64,000 nucleotides of DNA from Athripsodes cinereus (taxonomy: Eukaryota > Arthropoda > Insecta > Trichoptera > Leptoceridae). Under the pieces are notes generated by a model. It saw only the letters and a program-made list of their open reading frames with translations, made no database searches and had not been told where the DNA came from. How positions within the stretch are numbered: position 1 is the first letter of the stretch; each line of letters opens with the position of its first letter. The DNA lies in NCBI GenBank assembly GCA_947579605.1, contig OX388307.1:10021237-10085236 (forward strand). Direction: 5' to 3'. A program made the translations under genes and the position numbers. Positions 22,560-34,375 of this stretch are shown one piece after another.

Positions 22560-22780
22560 TTGTGTTATTTACAATTGACAATTAAGTTAATTGTAAATAA
22601 CACAATTAATTTTTCAATTGCAATTAAATCAATTGTAAAACCACAATTAATGGATTTAATTGCAATTAACTTTAACTGCAGCTCGCTACAATTAAATCAA
22701 TTGCAATTGATTTAATTGCAATTGATTTAACTGCAATTGAAAATTTAATTGTTTGGGCATACAATTGAAAAATCAATTGA
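22560..22780. repeat. CAATT-rich right subterminal zone
   Basis: CAATTGACAATTAAGTTAAT, AATTTTTCAATTGCAATTAA and similar words fill about 220 bp just inside the right terminus and mirror the left zone at 15766-15955. One TTTGGGCAT word near 22752 resembles a second, internal copy of the terminal sequence. Confidence 0.75.
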
Positions 22781-22804
22781 ATAACGCCCAACACTGGTAT
22801 CTAC

Positions 22805-24450
22805 TATCTATGTATATTGAACGAAAAGAAATCCGGACATCCGTTATGGGACTATTCTTAACAAATTCTATTATAAAAAAAATATGTTTATATTTAATAT
22901 AAACATGCATAATATGTACGTGTCATAATAACAGAATTATTTATATAGTACGTCAGTTTAGGACCATCAAAAGGGACAATAAAAATGTATTATCGTAAGT
23001 TGTAAGGCAAATTATATTGTTGTCCGATGTTTGGCGATTATTTTCTGTATTCAAAGTGTATTTTAAGCTAGGAAATGATATTACGTTACTTACAGCTTAA
23101 AGTTTGATCTGTGTACTAAGCAGGATGCGAAAATTACATAATGCAATCTGTTATAATAGAGGTAAAAGTAGATATATCTATTACGTAGTATTATATTCTC
23201 TTTGGATATATCTTCTACAGTCCACACATCGACACGTATTTTTTTACCAGTCGGAGTTAGTGGTACACAACATTTTAATAATATAAAATATTCTTGAAGT
23301 TCTTATGAAAAATACACGTGATAAGGATAAAGGAACATACCTGCTTGCAGTTTTCTTAGAAAAGTAACCCTGTAATCTAATCATCTACTTAGATAACACC
23401 AGGCCCAGAATTATTTGAAAATATTGGATAATCTAAAAGTAGGTACCTAAATATTGGATAATCAACGAGTATCTACCTACATTTTTCTCTATACAAGAAG
23501 TTTTTTTTTATTTAGGCAAGATACATAGGTATACCTACGATATAAAATATATATTATAATGTATCGCTCGCTTGCAAGAACAATGACATATCTCAAAAAA
23601 TGCAGTTCTGAGATAAACGCATGATTAAATAAACATTTATATTTTGGATGTAGATAGATATCTATATAAAATATCTAAAACCACTATATAAAATGGTTAT
23701 GATGTCATTATAAGCAGTTTATTCTAGAAATGTCAAAAAAATTGTGAATTCATATGTCCCTTTTTGAATATGCAACGACGATATTTAAATTAACTCGGCA
23801 ATAGTGTAACGGAGCTTAAATTATGACAGATATTTATTTCTAATTTATTAGATTATTTTATTAGCAATTTATTAGAAAGAAACACAATTCCCTCAGTCGC
23901 TATCTTACGTGGCACGGTTTTTTATATAGAAAAATCAATCTTATTGCAAAGACAGAGTACCTATATATTTTTGATTGAATTTGCTCAAAGTGCACAGTCT
24001 TGTAATTTTATAAATCTACGGTATTTATACTTAATAGATCAAATTCAAGATTGCTTTTCTCTCCAGACTTCATCTTTTGGAAATGCAGTAGGTATAGGTA
24101 GGTAGGTAATTCTAGCAAAATACCTAATAATATAATTATATCTACCAAAGAATCATATTTCTACCACCATAAATATTGTTCTTGACCCCTGATCCAATCT
24201 CCGTTCTACACAGGACATAATACCTCAGAAAATCGTAAAAGATTATAATATTATTATTTCATATTTCACGACGTTAAGTCAAAGTGCAATCGTGTTCTAC
24301 CTCCATTTGTACGGCTAATAAAATAAAGTATTTATTTAACTCACAGTAAATCCTCGCAACAAGAACCTAGAAGACATATTAAGCAAAACACGAGATCACA
24401 ATCTTGAAGAAATTTATATTCTCATTATTGGCTCCAAAAGTAGTAATATT
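22805..24450. other. AT-rich non-coding stretch
   Basis: No gene or bounded element is seen. Short GTAGGTAGGTA-type words occur near 24090-24107. Confidence 0.4.
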
Positions 24451-24454
24451 TCAT

Positions 24455-24750
24455 CCAGTTAGTCCGCTGGCTATCCCACTTTTGGGAAATGTGATGGCAT
24501 CGATAATAATGATGAATATTATATTACCTAATGGATTGGATGCTACTAAGTATATAATGCCATTGTGGCGAGTCCTTACATACGTATTGGACATAATTTA
24601 TAATTAATATTTAAAACACACAAGTCATTTCATTCATTAATTCACGCATTTCCTATGGTTGAGGTAGCCATCGGATAAACTGCAAGTTATGAACTTGTAA
24701 GTCGTCCTCGTCGTGCCAATAAAAACCAAGACACTTATAGGATGAGCTAC
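24455..24750. repeat. Two dispersed-family fragments, opposite orientation
   Basis: At 24455-24500 (plus) CAGTTAGTCCGCTGGCTATC, CCACTTTTGGGAAATGTGAT match the family's 3' part. At 24640-24750 (minus) AACTTGTAAGTCGTCCTCGT and AAGACACTTATAGGATGAG match the middle part in reverse. The 67- and 91-codon frames here are products of the repeat. Confidence 0.55.
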
Positions 24751-25084
24751 ATTGCTGAATTGAATATGATAAACATCTTAGTTCTTACACAGGATGTTTT
24801 ACGAATACTACATTTTACAGGACACTCGAAAACTTATAGAAAAGAACGGGAGAAACGAATCTTCAGTATTAGGTGTGAAAGTATCGAATTTGTAACAGAT
24901 TCGGCTTCTCATGTGTACCTACATAGTATAGTATCAATGGAGATCGTAAAGAGAAGGTCCAGGAAATGTCAAAATGTTACACTGAATAGTGTTTTACTGT
25001 GCAGTGAGAGGAAGTGAAGTCTTCTGTATTCTTTATACCAAAGTTATTTTGTATTATAAATTATTATTATTTTATGTTACCAGA

Positions 25085-25250
25085 CTAGTTATACCCGGCT
25101 TCGTTCAGAATATAAAAGTAGATAATATTCAAATAGACAATTTTTTTTTGTTTATCGCCTTTGCGATAAACTCGCTCTCTGTATATTGATTTTTTTTTTT
25201 TATATGAATGTACCTACAACAGTAAAGGATAAAAAATATATCATCGATAA
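25085..25250 (+). repeat. Repeat fragment with TTTGCGATAAACTCGC
   Basis: TTTATCGCCTTTGCGATAAA followed by CTCGCTCTCTGTATATTGAT is shared with 34625-34745, where it ends AATGTACAGTAAAGAATGAA. The upstream TAGTTATACCCGGCTTCGTT resembles the start of the repeats at 50402 and 61190. It is probably the 3' part of a non-LTR element or SINE. Confidence 0.5.
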
Positions 25251-26390
25251 AACATTATTTGTGACTTATTTTTGCATAGTGGCTAGGTAGGTATTTATTA
25301 TAATCAATGCGATATTTTTATACAAATATCAATTCTGCACAGTAGCCTATATAATTATATTATATCTAATAAATAATACTACTGTATCTTCAGCACGATA
25401 AATATTTCGGAAATTGAAAAATAAATTGTCTTTTGACACAATCTGTAACTATACAATTCCCATACAAATATGATAATATTAATAATATAAAATACCTATT
25501 AAAAATGTTTTTAGCCTAAAATCTGCCCAAAGGTTGAGGCTTCGACGGATATATAACATATTTTTTTCTCTCTCTTGTCTAATAACGGTGCTATAAAATA
25601 CATACATACATATCAATAAACATAGTACGTACCTACGTACACAAATTTAATATTAATTATAAGATTTTATCTGATACAAACCAATCTCTTGTTCTGTCCT
25701 GTCCTGTATTTTGTCACACCTGTTATTGTTAGGAAGGTTTGCATTTAGGTAGATATAAATTGTTTTGTTGTTTTTATTATTAGTTTCGCCGACTGTGCCG
25801 ATTGCAAGATGCCGCTTAGTAAAATTTATTATTATTATTATTCTCCATCTGATTGGACTTTTGTGGATATCATCATCAGCTGTTGGCAGGAAACAGATTT
25901 ATAATACGAGTACAACCTATTTCTTTTTCATTTCCCTAGAATATATTTTACTTATATCATAATACAGTATGTAGTAATAATTTTGAATTCATGTTTTTAA
26001 TACCTAGTAATTCTTCCTTCCGGCTAATAACTTTAGTAAGTTAGTAGGAACATGTTCATATATAAATATTTAAACGTCTTTTTATTTCTTACCTGACACG
26101 ACAAATATGTATTTTTTTATAAATTATACACAAAGAATAAAACACGATGCATAATGCTATTCATTCATTCATTCTCTACAAAGCACTCTAATTAAAAAAT
26201 ACCTAATAAGGAAGTAACAACCCTCTTCATTTGAACTACACACCGATAATGCTATATAGGTACATACCTATCTAGCATAATATTTGTTTAATTTGTAGTA
26301 CTTGCCCAAAAAGAACTCTTAGATAAAAATTTATATCTCTATATTTTTAAAATATGACCTAACCAAAATAGATCAATGCAAGTGGTAGGC
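25251..26390. other. AT-rich non-coding stretch
   Basis: Nothing with protein or RNA-gene character is visible. Confidence 0.4.
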
Positions 26391-26396
26391 AGTTCT

Positions 26397-26620
26397 AGTT
26401 CGATGGTAGTCTTGTAATTTCGGTGGAGAGATACCAGATTCGAATCCTCTCTCGGTATCGACCTACTCCACCTTCGATACACAAGGACATTGCATAAGTA
26501 CTGTGAAAGATTTGGTGGTGTAATTGGATTTATTTTAAACCTCGATTTATTTGTAACAGTCTTTCGCTTATCACGAAAATTAGCGGAATATAAGACGTGT
26601 ACTGTATTCGAATCCTGGTT
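26397..26620 (+). repeat. Possible second tRNA-derived SINE
   Basis: CGATGGTAGTCTTG (A-box-like) and AGATTCGAATCC (B-box-like, near 26437) lie about 40 bp apart, but the surrounding arms do not fold as a tRNA. Similar B-box words in repeat-like context occur near 29450 and 47225. Only one good copy is here, so the family assignment is tentative. Confidence 0.4.
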
Positions 26621-27005
26621 TACTTTTAGCTAGGTACTACATAAGTATATTTTTAAACAAATTTGTAAACCAAAGACAGCACACATAACACAAAGATATA
26701 ATATATTACGTAGTATGACAATATACCATTGCATATTAATAATACCTATGTCTTTGCGTATAAGACAATTAACATCTACATAGGTATTATGTAATAGCCA
26801 CCCAATAATATACAAAACATTTCATTTTATTTAAAGTTGAACGTTGTGACTTAAAAAAAAGATTTTTTCATCAATGGTGTCCAGAACTTAGAATATTTCT
26901 AAATAGGATCATTGTTTCTTATTCTTTGCCACCCATTCAGGCCTTTTGCCTTACGTTTCAGGAATTTTTAAACAATACTAGTTGTGTATTTTTCCTGTTT
27001 GTTAC

Positions 27006-27208
27006 AGTCTGATAACAAAAGCGTCATTAACACTTCAAATCCAAATAAGCTCACGTTGTTGGTGGTGTCTGTCCGTATTCCGGAAGAATGTCGTAAAGTT
27101 GTAAAGAGAACGAGAAGAAGTGTTTACAAAAATATATTATCGATTAGTCATTTCCTACAGCTTCAACTATTGCGAACACCCGTTATAAAAGATAATCATA
27201 AACAATGA
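27006..27208 (+). CDS. Candidate terminal exon, unknown protein
   Basis: TTTTTCCTGTTTGTTACAG is a good pyrimidine tract and acceptor ending at 27007. It is followed by 66 open codons that include LTLLVVSVRIPEECRKVVKR and are basic in composition, ending with TGA at 27206-27208. AATAAA follows at about 27233, as expected for a last exon. I recognise no family, and no partner exon was found. It could equally be a chance frame. Confidence 0.25.
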
Positions 27209-27239
27209 AGGGATCGCCAACAATTGATACTGAATAAAA

Positions 27240-29599
27240 ATATTCTTTGCATGTGAAGAACTCTGAAAATAGCAAATAGTGAAATTATATATTGTCCGTG
27301 AAAGTAGTTGAACCTTTATTGTTAAAACTAATAAACCGAATTTTTAAACATTATTGTTAATTTATATCATTATGTAAGCTTTTTTCATCACGCAGCACGC
27401 CTCGATACAGGGCTACCTAGTGAGGCTGCTGCAACATTATTTTATCCACATTAATAAAGTATATCGTATATTTTGGTATAATTATTCAGAAATTTTATTA
27501 AAACATTTTTTTAACTTAGAAATTCACAAATACAGCTGGTCTGCTGGCTACCCCACTTGCAGGATATGGCATGATGGGATAGTAGTTGTACCACTCAGTT
27601 TTCGAATAGATACCTTTATTGAACAAAAAAATAAATCAAACATTTGACTTAGACATAGCTATAAATGATTGCGTATATTTATGCATGTTTGTGATTTGGA
27701 CTGAATGGTTATTTTGATTACCTATATTATTTTATAATTTGTAATATTTAACATCAATTTCTAAAGATTGTTATATATTTTAATTTTGTAGTGATTTTTG
27801 AACTGTTTTCTTCTTGTATATATGTTAAATTGTATGGAGTGTAGAGAAATGATATGTTTTGATGTAAATTGTATTAGTTAGGTATTTTATTTTGTTATTA
27901 AAAAAGGCAATAGCCGTTTATAGTTTAATAAATAAATAAATAGCTTTTGTAAAATATGCGTACCTATCCCTCGTATCTAAAGAAAATGCTTTCCCGACTA
28001 AAGATTATTATTTTTAAAGTAAATCTTAATTCCTTATGGTTTATTAGCAATGTTTACCTAAGTTGAGAATAATATCAAAGTTGTGAATGTTTAGCGTATT
28101 ACCGGATGTCGAAAAATGGGACCACGTTTGGGATAATTGGGGACTCCTATTAAGCTTGAGAGATCATTATATAGGTATATAACATCTACCTACATTCTAT
28201 AATATGCAATAATACATTCTTATTACCTATCAGGAAGTTACATGAATAATATACCTACTATTATTTATAAGTTTGTTTTATTGTATTGTGTTCATTTATT
28301 TATTAAAGTATTTATTTATTTATCCATTCACGGCAAAAGCCTTTTTCATGTACCTACGATTGAAAGAATTTGTAAGAAATAATAAAGATATAAAAATAAT
28401 GATAAAAAACAAAATGTAAGTACTTACATATTTAAAATGTCAAAAATAAAATATAAAATACATGTAAATAACATTGATTATAGTTACTAATAAAAATAGC
28501 AAGTGTTGTTGTAAGGTTATACGACATCTAAAAAATAGAAGTGATTACAAAAAAAACTATGAAATACAGTTTCCAACCTCGGTTTGATAATGAAATTAAT
28601 ATGGAATCCTATGTATAAAAAAACCTGTAAAATTATAATAAAAAATATTTCCCGACATTTTACTCCACACGGATTTCTTCATTTTCGATCCTAAACCACT
28701 CAAATAATATAATATATAATATGCAATACACTCCCTAGCTTTCTGTTTTTTTTATTCAAAGAATGTATTTCTTATGTATGTAAGTACATTTTATTATTGG
28801 AATAGTAAATTTATACGTGCATATTGTGTTAGGTATCCTTGTATTCAGAGTGTTCATTACGTATTTTTTTTATCAGGAAATAGTAGAACACCGCGCTATA
28901 CCACGTGGCAGAAGGGTGCCGGTAGGATGTAGGTACGCCATGATAATACGAGTAGAAACTAGATACATACATATATACCTACCTACATTATGAGTAAGAA
29001 TTTTTAATCTATCCTAGCTAGGTAGATCATAAGAGATAAAAAAAACAATCTATAATTACATAGGTATTATTTAATATGTATTCAGTATTTCATTGCTCTG
29101 TGAAGAAAAATCGAATGGAAGAACATGAGTTAGTATACCTAGGCTGAGATGGGAAGATGAGGCGATGAAGTGTCAGCCACTTAGAAGTACTGAATGGAAA
29201 TCCGTAGCGGGAGACAGGAGAAGCTGCAGGTGAGGGTTGATGGGCTCGATAATATGACCAGTTAGGCTATCGAAGAAGAATAAGAAGAAGTGAAGGAAAA
29301 TTGGTGCCGGATTTCAATTGAGATCATTATTTAAGTTTTTTAATAAATATATTTGTTTCCCAAAAATCCCAAAACACCATCAAGGATCACGGTAAGCCAG
29401 ATTATGTATTTATGTTTATATCCTGAAGGTAAAATGACACTCAGCAGCAGGAGTCGAACACGAGAGGCTGAGATTCTACCATCAGTTTACCATTAGGTAC
29501 CACCCACTGCGGAATGATACATTATTTTTTGAAATAATAACATAAGTTTACATAATTTACACAAAATTTTAATATTGTGGTAGGTAGGTATGTGTCCTA
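27240..29599. other. Non-coding stretch with repeat scraps
   Basis: 27536-27590 holds a fragment of the dispersed family (CTGGTCTGCTGGCTACCCCA). 29130-29290 holds a LINE end fragment. The remainder is AT-rich without supported genes. Confidence 0.45.
29138..29290 (+). pseudogene. LINE C-terminal fragment with GAA tail
   Basis: Translation gives PRLRWEDEAMKCQPLRSTEW followed by KSVAGDRRSCR, then stops. LINEs commonly end with 'RP..RW.D......W...A.DR..WR', and this copy is followed by GAAGAAGAATAAGAAGAAG. It is too short and broken for a clade call. Confidence 0.5.
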
Positions 29600-29830
29600 T
29601 ATATATATAATATATCCCGTGGAGCACCCGGTAAAGAAAAGGCAGGTGTTCGAAAAAATTAAGACATTTTACATCTTAAATTCAGCGATGAGGTTTGCCA
29701 CCCATCCTGAATGTCTTGATATTATATTGGCACGAAGAGGACAGTTTGCATGTTTCTTACATGCAGCTGATCTGCTGGCTACCCCACTTGTGGGATATGC
29801 CGTGATGGTATAGTAGCAGTATAGTAGTAG
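29600..29830 (+). repeat. Dispersed family, best-preserved copy
   Basis: Blocks in order: GTGGAGCACCCGGTAAAGA, AAGACATTTTACATCTTAAA, GATGAGGTTTGCCACCCATC, CTGAATGTCTTGATATT, GGCACGAAGAGGACAGTTTG, TTACATGCAGCTGATCTGCT, GGCTACCCCACTTGTGGGAT, ATGCCGTGATGGTATAG. Near its 3' end CCCAC-TT-GTGGG can form a small hairpin. The same order is found at 34105-34375, 43675-43830, 48020-48145 and, on the minus strand, at 12081-12198. No tRNA head, coding sequence or terminal inverted repeat is apparent. Class unknown. Confidence 0.8.
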
Positions 29831-30206
29831 GTATGTATCTATTTTTGCTCTTAAACGAATAACAAAATACTTACATAAGTGCAAATCGATTTTTTCCTGT
29901 AATGTAGGTTACTATTATTAGATACATGCAACTTTTCGAATTTTTCCGGTAAAGTAGTACTGTGTCTATCTTTCTTCCTTTCGCCCGCCGAACAAGTCAC
30001 GTTCCATTTTCGAATCATTTGAATAAAATTATATCTACAGAGGCGGCTCTACTTCATCCCACATTTTATTTTATTATTTACGAAAATACCCATAGGTAGG
30101 TACCCATATTCCCATATACATAATTACATGTTTTATCATCAGAATCTGACTGGCAAAACGAAGATAAATGAAAATATTTTTTTCATATTTGTAATTTTTC
30201 TCTAGG
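29831..30206. other. Non-coding stretch
   Basis: AT-rich; no gene or bounded repeat is visible. Confidence 0.4.
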
Positions 30207-30811
30207 TAGGGGAACTAGGGGCAAGACGGGAACGTTAAGCTAAGATGTCAAAAAACACGTTTTTTTATATAAATTTTAAAAAAAAGTTTATTGACACAAA
30301 CTTTGATCTTTAAATCTAGCAAATGAATCACATAAACGTTAAAGTAAACGTTAAGAAATAATAAATAGGTATTTCAATTTTAAAAAAAAGCTTAAATTTC
30401 CCGTCTTGCCCCACGGGTAGGGGCAAGACGGGGTAGTTAAGAATATTAATCAATTAATTAATGAATAAAGTTATAAACCATATTTTTTTCCAGTTAATAA
30501 TCGAGTATCTTCCCTTAAAATTCAATATTTAAATCTTATTTATCAAATGTCAAACAATCTGAATCACGATATTCTTTCTTGAATGACACTATCAACAAAA
30601 TTAAGTAAAATGACGTGAAATATGCGAAAAACACATTTAGTATCACAGCATCACGGGACGAGCAACCACTGCAGATGTAACCTTGTTACTAGTGGGGGGT
30701 CCGAAGAGAGCATCTAATGTCATCCAGCGTTCAGGGCTACTCGGCACGGTTCCACTTTTATCCCAGTACCTCATCTTACCCCACGTCCCCGTCTTGCCCC
30801 TAGTTCCCCTA
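30207..30811. mobile_element. TA-flanked MITE with GGGGCAAGACGGG ends
   Basis: GGGGAACTAGGGGCAAGACG near 30209 is mirrored by CGTCTTGCCCCTAGTTCCCC near 30790-30809, and TA flanks both sides, consistent with a Tc1/mariner-type target. In the middle (about 30400-30440) CCCGTCTTGCCCC and GGGGCAAGACGGGG face each other across ACGGGTA, so the terminal word is repeated internally. This could be two nested or fused copies. There is no transposase frame. Confidence 0.8.
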
Positions 30812-31019
30812 TGTCATATTATATTTATGCATCAAATTTGTACTTGATATAAATTCTCTTTTTCATTCAAAAGCATTTGTCAAGTGTTCACAATCTATTG
30901 AACTACAAATTTAAATTTTGTTAAGGTTTGTATTTGATAATAATAATAATAAACGCAAAACTTAAGCAAAACACCATTCTTTTACACTAACGAATAGATC
31001 TTAGAGCCATCGTCAAAGT

Positions 31020-31571
31020 AGTTTCCTCACTTTGAGACGCCTCTGTTCGTTTGAGTGCTGACATCTGCCGCTGTCAGATCTCATGTATCACATCGAATGC
31101 AATTCGTTTCCCGTTCCCGCCAACAATCATCGTCAATCATCCTTGTTTGGTTTACAAAATACACTCATACCTATTATTAATTTATTATACCCACAAAAGT
31201 TGTATAGTGTGTGTATTGTGTAATGTGTATACCTTTACACCTACCCCACTACCAACCCACACTATACAATACATCCTGACACATGAGACAGGATTTCAAA
31301 TTTCGAATTATTTTAAAATCCATTCTGTTTACAGTCGTTGTGTTGGTTGGTCGTGTGATTGTGCAGGGAATGTTGCCGAGTTTACGATATTATTTCATTA
31401 CTATTTTAATGTAATTTATTATTGAATTCACAGATATATTTTATACAAACGGATTTAAATTTGATTTCAAAGGGTATTTTATGTGTTTTAAAGTGTTGCA
31501 ATTCATAATCTGTGGTTATTTAAAATTTCAACACTGTTGTTTTTGATTTTGGATATCGATATACGTAACTG
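31020..31571 (+). promoter_or_regulatory. Possible promoter and untranslated first exon of the edl-like gene
   Basis: The stretch around 31035-31160 is more GC-rich than its surroundings and free of recognised repeats. The segment ends in ACTGCATTG|GTAAGGATT near 31571, a good donor on the plus strand. The next plus-strand host exon that I recognise is at 39921, 8.3 kb away. Linking them is inference; no expression data are available here. Confidence 0.3.
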
Positions 31572-32037
31572 CATTGGTAAGGATTTTTACATTTTTTTAA
31601 ATACATAAATTACTATTTGTTTTATCACTATGTTATTTTTGTTTTCACACAAAACTATGAAGGAGGAATTTACAATTATTATGTTGAAAAACTAACTTTA
31701 TTTTTCTCGAAAAGTTCTGCAACTCCTTAAAACTCTTATTTTCATTTCATTGTGAATGTCTTGAATTTTAATTAATTGAGTTTATAAGTAAAGTAGATAA
31801 GTGCCTAAACAAGAATAATTGGTATAAATAAGGATAACAAAATAATTGTTTAAAAGAAGTAAATTTGTAAAAAATACAATCATGATCATGTCAATGACAT
31901 ACTCCATTTTCACGATATAAGCTGTTATTACTTAGTGTGAAGGGTGTACTTAGTGTCATCACATACTATTTTTTGAAGATTTCATATAATTAGATTATAA
32001 ATTATTTACCTACCAGAATATTTGTAACATCGCGAAG

Positions 32038-32420
32038 GTATAATAATAATAATAAACACTTTATTGTCAAAATATTTTTTTACAAAAGGCGTAGGTGCAT
32101 CTTGCCTTGAGGCAATGTCTACCAGTAAACCTACTACAGAGTACAGTACAATGTTTGATAAGTATGTTTTAGAATAAAGTGAGTTTAAATCAATTAAAGG
32201 TATATTACCTATAACTAATTAAAATTTAAGCTAAGTTTTTTAACTACAAGTTTCCAATTTTTTTTAAATTTCGCATAGATCATATATTGATATTTAACAA
32301 TTTCAGTTTAGCGATAAACTGTAAAATAAAATAAATAAACAAAATAATCTTTATTGCACATTTTTCATATATGGTACAAATGGCGGGTATATTGCCTGCC
32401 TGTTAGGTAATGCACTATAT
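32038..32420 (-). repeat. Two LINE/SINE 3' tails, minus orientation
   Basis: Both begin, on the plus strand, with a reversed tail: ATAATAATAATAAACACTTT then ATTGTCAAAA at 32040, and AAATAAACAAAATAATCTTT then ATTGCACA at 32330. Each contains the reverse of a polyadenylation signal and leads into CG-richer text (GGCGTAGGTGCATCTTGCCT; GGCGGGTATATTGCCTGCCT). They are the 3' ends of truncated retroelements. Confidence 0.5.
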
Positions 32421-32449
32421 CACCTATCATAAGTGTCTTATTTTATTAT

Positions 32450-32680
32450 TCAGCACGAAGAGAACGACCTGTATCTGTATGTAGGTAATGCATTTTGTTC
32501 GCTGACTACCCAGTTTTTGGAGGATGTTTAAATGCATCAAACATGATTGTGATCAGGTTTGCTCAACCACCTTGAATGCTTGATTTTTCATTGCCATGGA
32601 GAGGACGACCTACACATTTATTTAATAGTATTTAAATCAGTGGCTACTCCACTTCTGGATGATGTAGACAAACAATTGCA
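32450..32680 (+). repeat. Dispersed family, two diverged head-to-tail copies
   Basis: CACGAAGAGAACGACCTG, GACTACCCAGTTTTTGGAGG, then GGTTTGCTCAACCACCTTGA, ATGGAGAGGACGACC and GTGGCTACTCCACTTCTGGA follow the block order of the family twice in succession. Both are diverged. Confidence 0.6.
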
Positions 32681-32689
32681 CTATTATAT

Positions 32690-34100
32690 ATTATGAACAT
32701 ATACATACATAATGTACCCATTTGAAATACCGCCGGATATAAAAATCTTAATTTACCACAATGTCGCCTCATTGTCCACACTTGGCAGTCCGCAGTCCAT
32801 ACATGCGGGCGGATATCCTACTATTTCATCAATCATTCACTCATTCATTCATACATTCAGTTATTGTGTGCATACAGGACACATCACATAGCTAGGTACA
32901 CATTACTATGTACCTACATTAACAATTAATATATCGCTAACTGTCACCATGCACTTTATAATCTTATAATAATAATTATATTACTCCCTATGCAGATCTT
33001 AACTACGAAATCTCGTCGTCAAATTAAATTTATTACAATATCTACAATATTTATTAAAATTAAACTATTTCTTGTATTACATCTTCTGCATATAGTTATG
33101 TATTATTATTATTTACAACTATTAACGATCTGCTCGACTTGAAGGAAATGCTTTATGACGATACATTTCCAACTGTTCAGATAATTTTGTAAATTGCTGT
33201 AGTTGTGTGTCATAACATATTATTGTTTAATTTAATCTTGCGTGCATCTTCTATGGTACTCCACGAAAAGTTTTACTTACATGATTTATGTGAAAATCTG
33301 TATTATTTTCACGAATGTCTGTCTAATATCCACGTTGTATTATACATTTTCGCAAAATATTATGTTTCGTATGCATAATACTATTATATTTTTATGTATA
33401 ATTAAAATCACGTCCAGGTTTGATCACAGCTAGGTAGGTTCACCTACAAGTTTTATTATTGTGGTCCATCTATACCCGTGTGTGTGTTTCTCGTATTCTA
33501 TTTCCGCTATATTCAAGGTTGTTCATTTATTCACATTATTCTGTATTGTTTATTTTGCCTATTATTACGACGCCTTTTTCATCTAATTTTCATTGAAACT
33601 ATGTTCAACAACATCCCGAAAGGTTTAGATTTCTATGAATTTCCTGTCCTCAAAACGGAAATGGATTGGCTTTATATAAAAGTGAATACGATGTATGTAG
33701 GTACCCACCTGTGTACTTTTTAAAATAGTGTACCTACATACATAGAGATATTTTTGAAATTTATTGTGGTCATTCCTAATATCCTGTTTTGTTTGTGTGG
33801 AACTGTGTAATAAAGGTTTAACTTTAACAAAATGTCATTCGCAAATAATTTCAATGGGTGATTAGTGATGAGTAATGAATAACAAATGTCATCATTGGGT
33901 TGAATAAATCGTTGATAGGAATAGCGCCTTCTGTAATCAAATTAACATTGTTAATTACGAATCACAGTGGATTAATATCGCAGAATATTGTTTATCAACT
34001 TTAAATAAAAACATACCTATATTATATCGGGAGAGACATCAATCAGGTTATGAAACGTACGAGTTTATTTCCGAAATATGTACAATTTTTTTATGTTTTA
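32690..34100. other. AT-rich non-coding stretch
   Basis: Open frames of 63 and 81 codons (33242-33433, 33478-33723) are rich in F, I, Y and H as random AT-rich frames are, and have no motif or splice context that would support them. Confidence 0.4.
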
Positions 34101-34104
34101 AATC

Positions 34105-34375
34105 TATAGTCCCGAGGAGTCCCCGGTAAAGATAGGCTTCCCACTCTTTTTTTGAGGTTCTGTAAAAAATGAATATTTGTAAAACATCACATTTAAGACA
34201 TTTTACATCTTCAGCTAAGCGATAAAGTATATAAAGTACGAAGATGAAGTACTTATGCTATCAATCCTGAATATCTTAACTCTTATTGGCAGAGGACAAC
34301 GTGCATATTAATTACATACAGTTAATCCGCTGGCTACCCCACTTGTTGGAACAGCCATGATGGTATGGATGGATG
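34105..34375 (+). repeat. Dispersed family copy
   Basis: CCCGAGGAGTCCCCGGTAAA, CATTTAAGACATTTTACATC, CCTGAATATCTTAACTCTTA, TTGGCAGAGGACAACG and CCGCTGGCTACCCCACTTGT, then CCATGATGGTATGG, give the full order of blocks, including the 5' part also seen at 29600. Confidence 0.7.

Larger units (their letters stand above)
15748..22796. mobile_element. 7.05-kb hAT-type foldback element with minisatellite arms
   Basis: The outer ends are CAGTGTTGGGC (15748-15758) and its exact inverse GCCCAACACTG (22786-22796). The same 8 bp, GTATCTAC, flank both sides (15740-15747 and 22797-22804). Terminus and duplication length are those of the hAT superfamily. From each end inward the order is mirrored: CAATT/AATTG-rich subterminal zone, then a large array of a 71/73-bp monomer; the left array carries one strand of the monomer and the right array its reverse complement. 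The loop (about 17968-19782) has a nested retrotransposon and no transposase. Three later changes are visible: the nested LINE, an insertion in the right array, and array growth. It was probably mobilised as a much smaller non-autonomous element before array expansion, though late mobility cannot be excluded. Confidence 0.85.

Noticed and set aside
26397..26470. A tRNA gene
   Set aside because: A- and B-box-like words are present but no acceptor or anticodon stem can be drawn.
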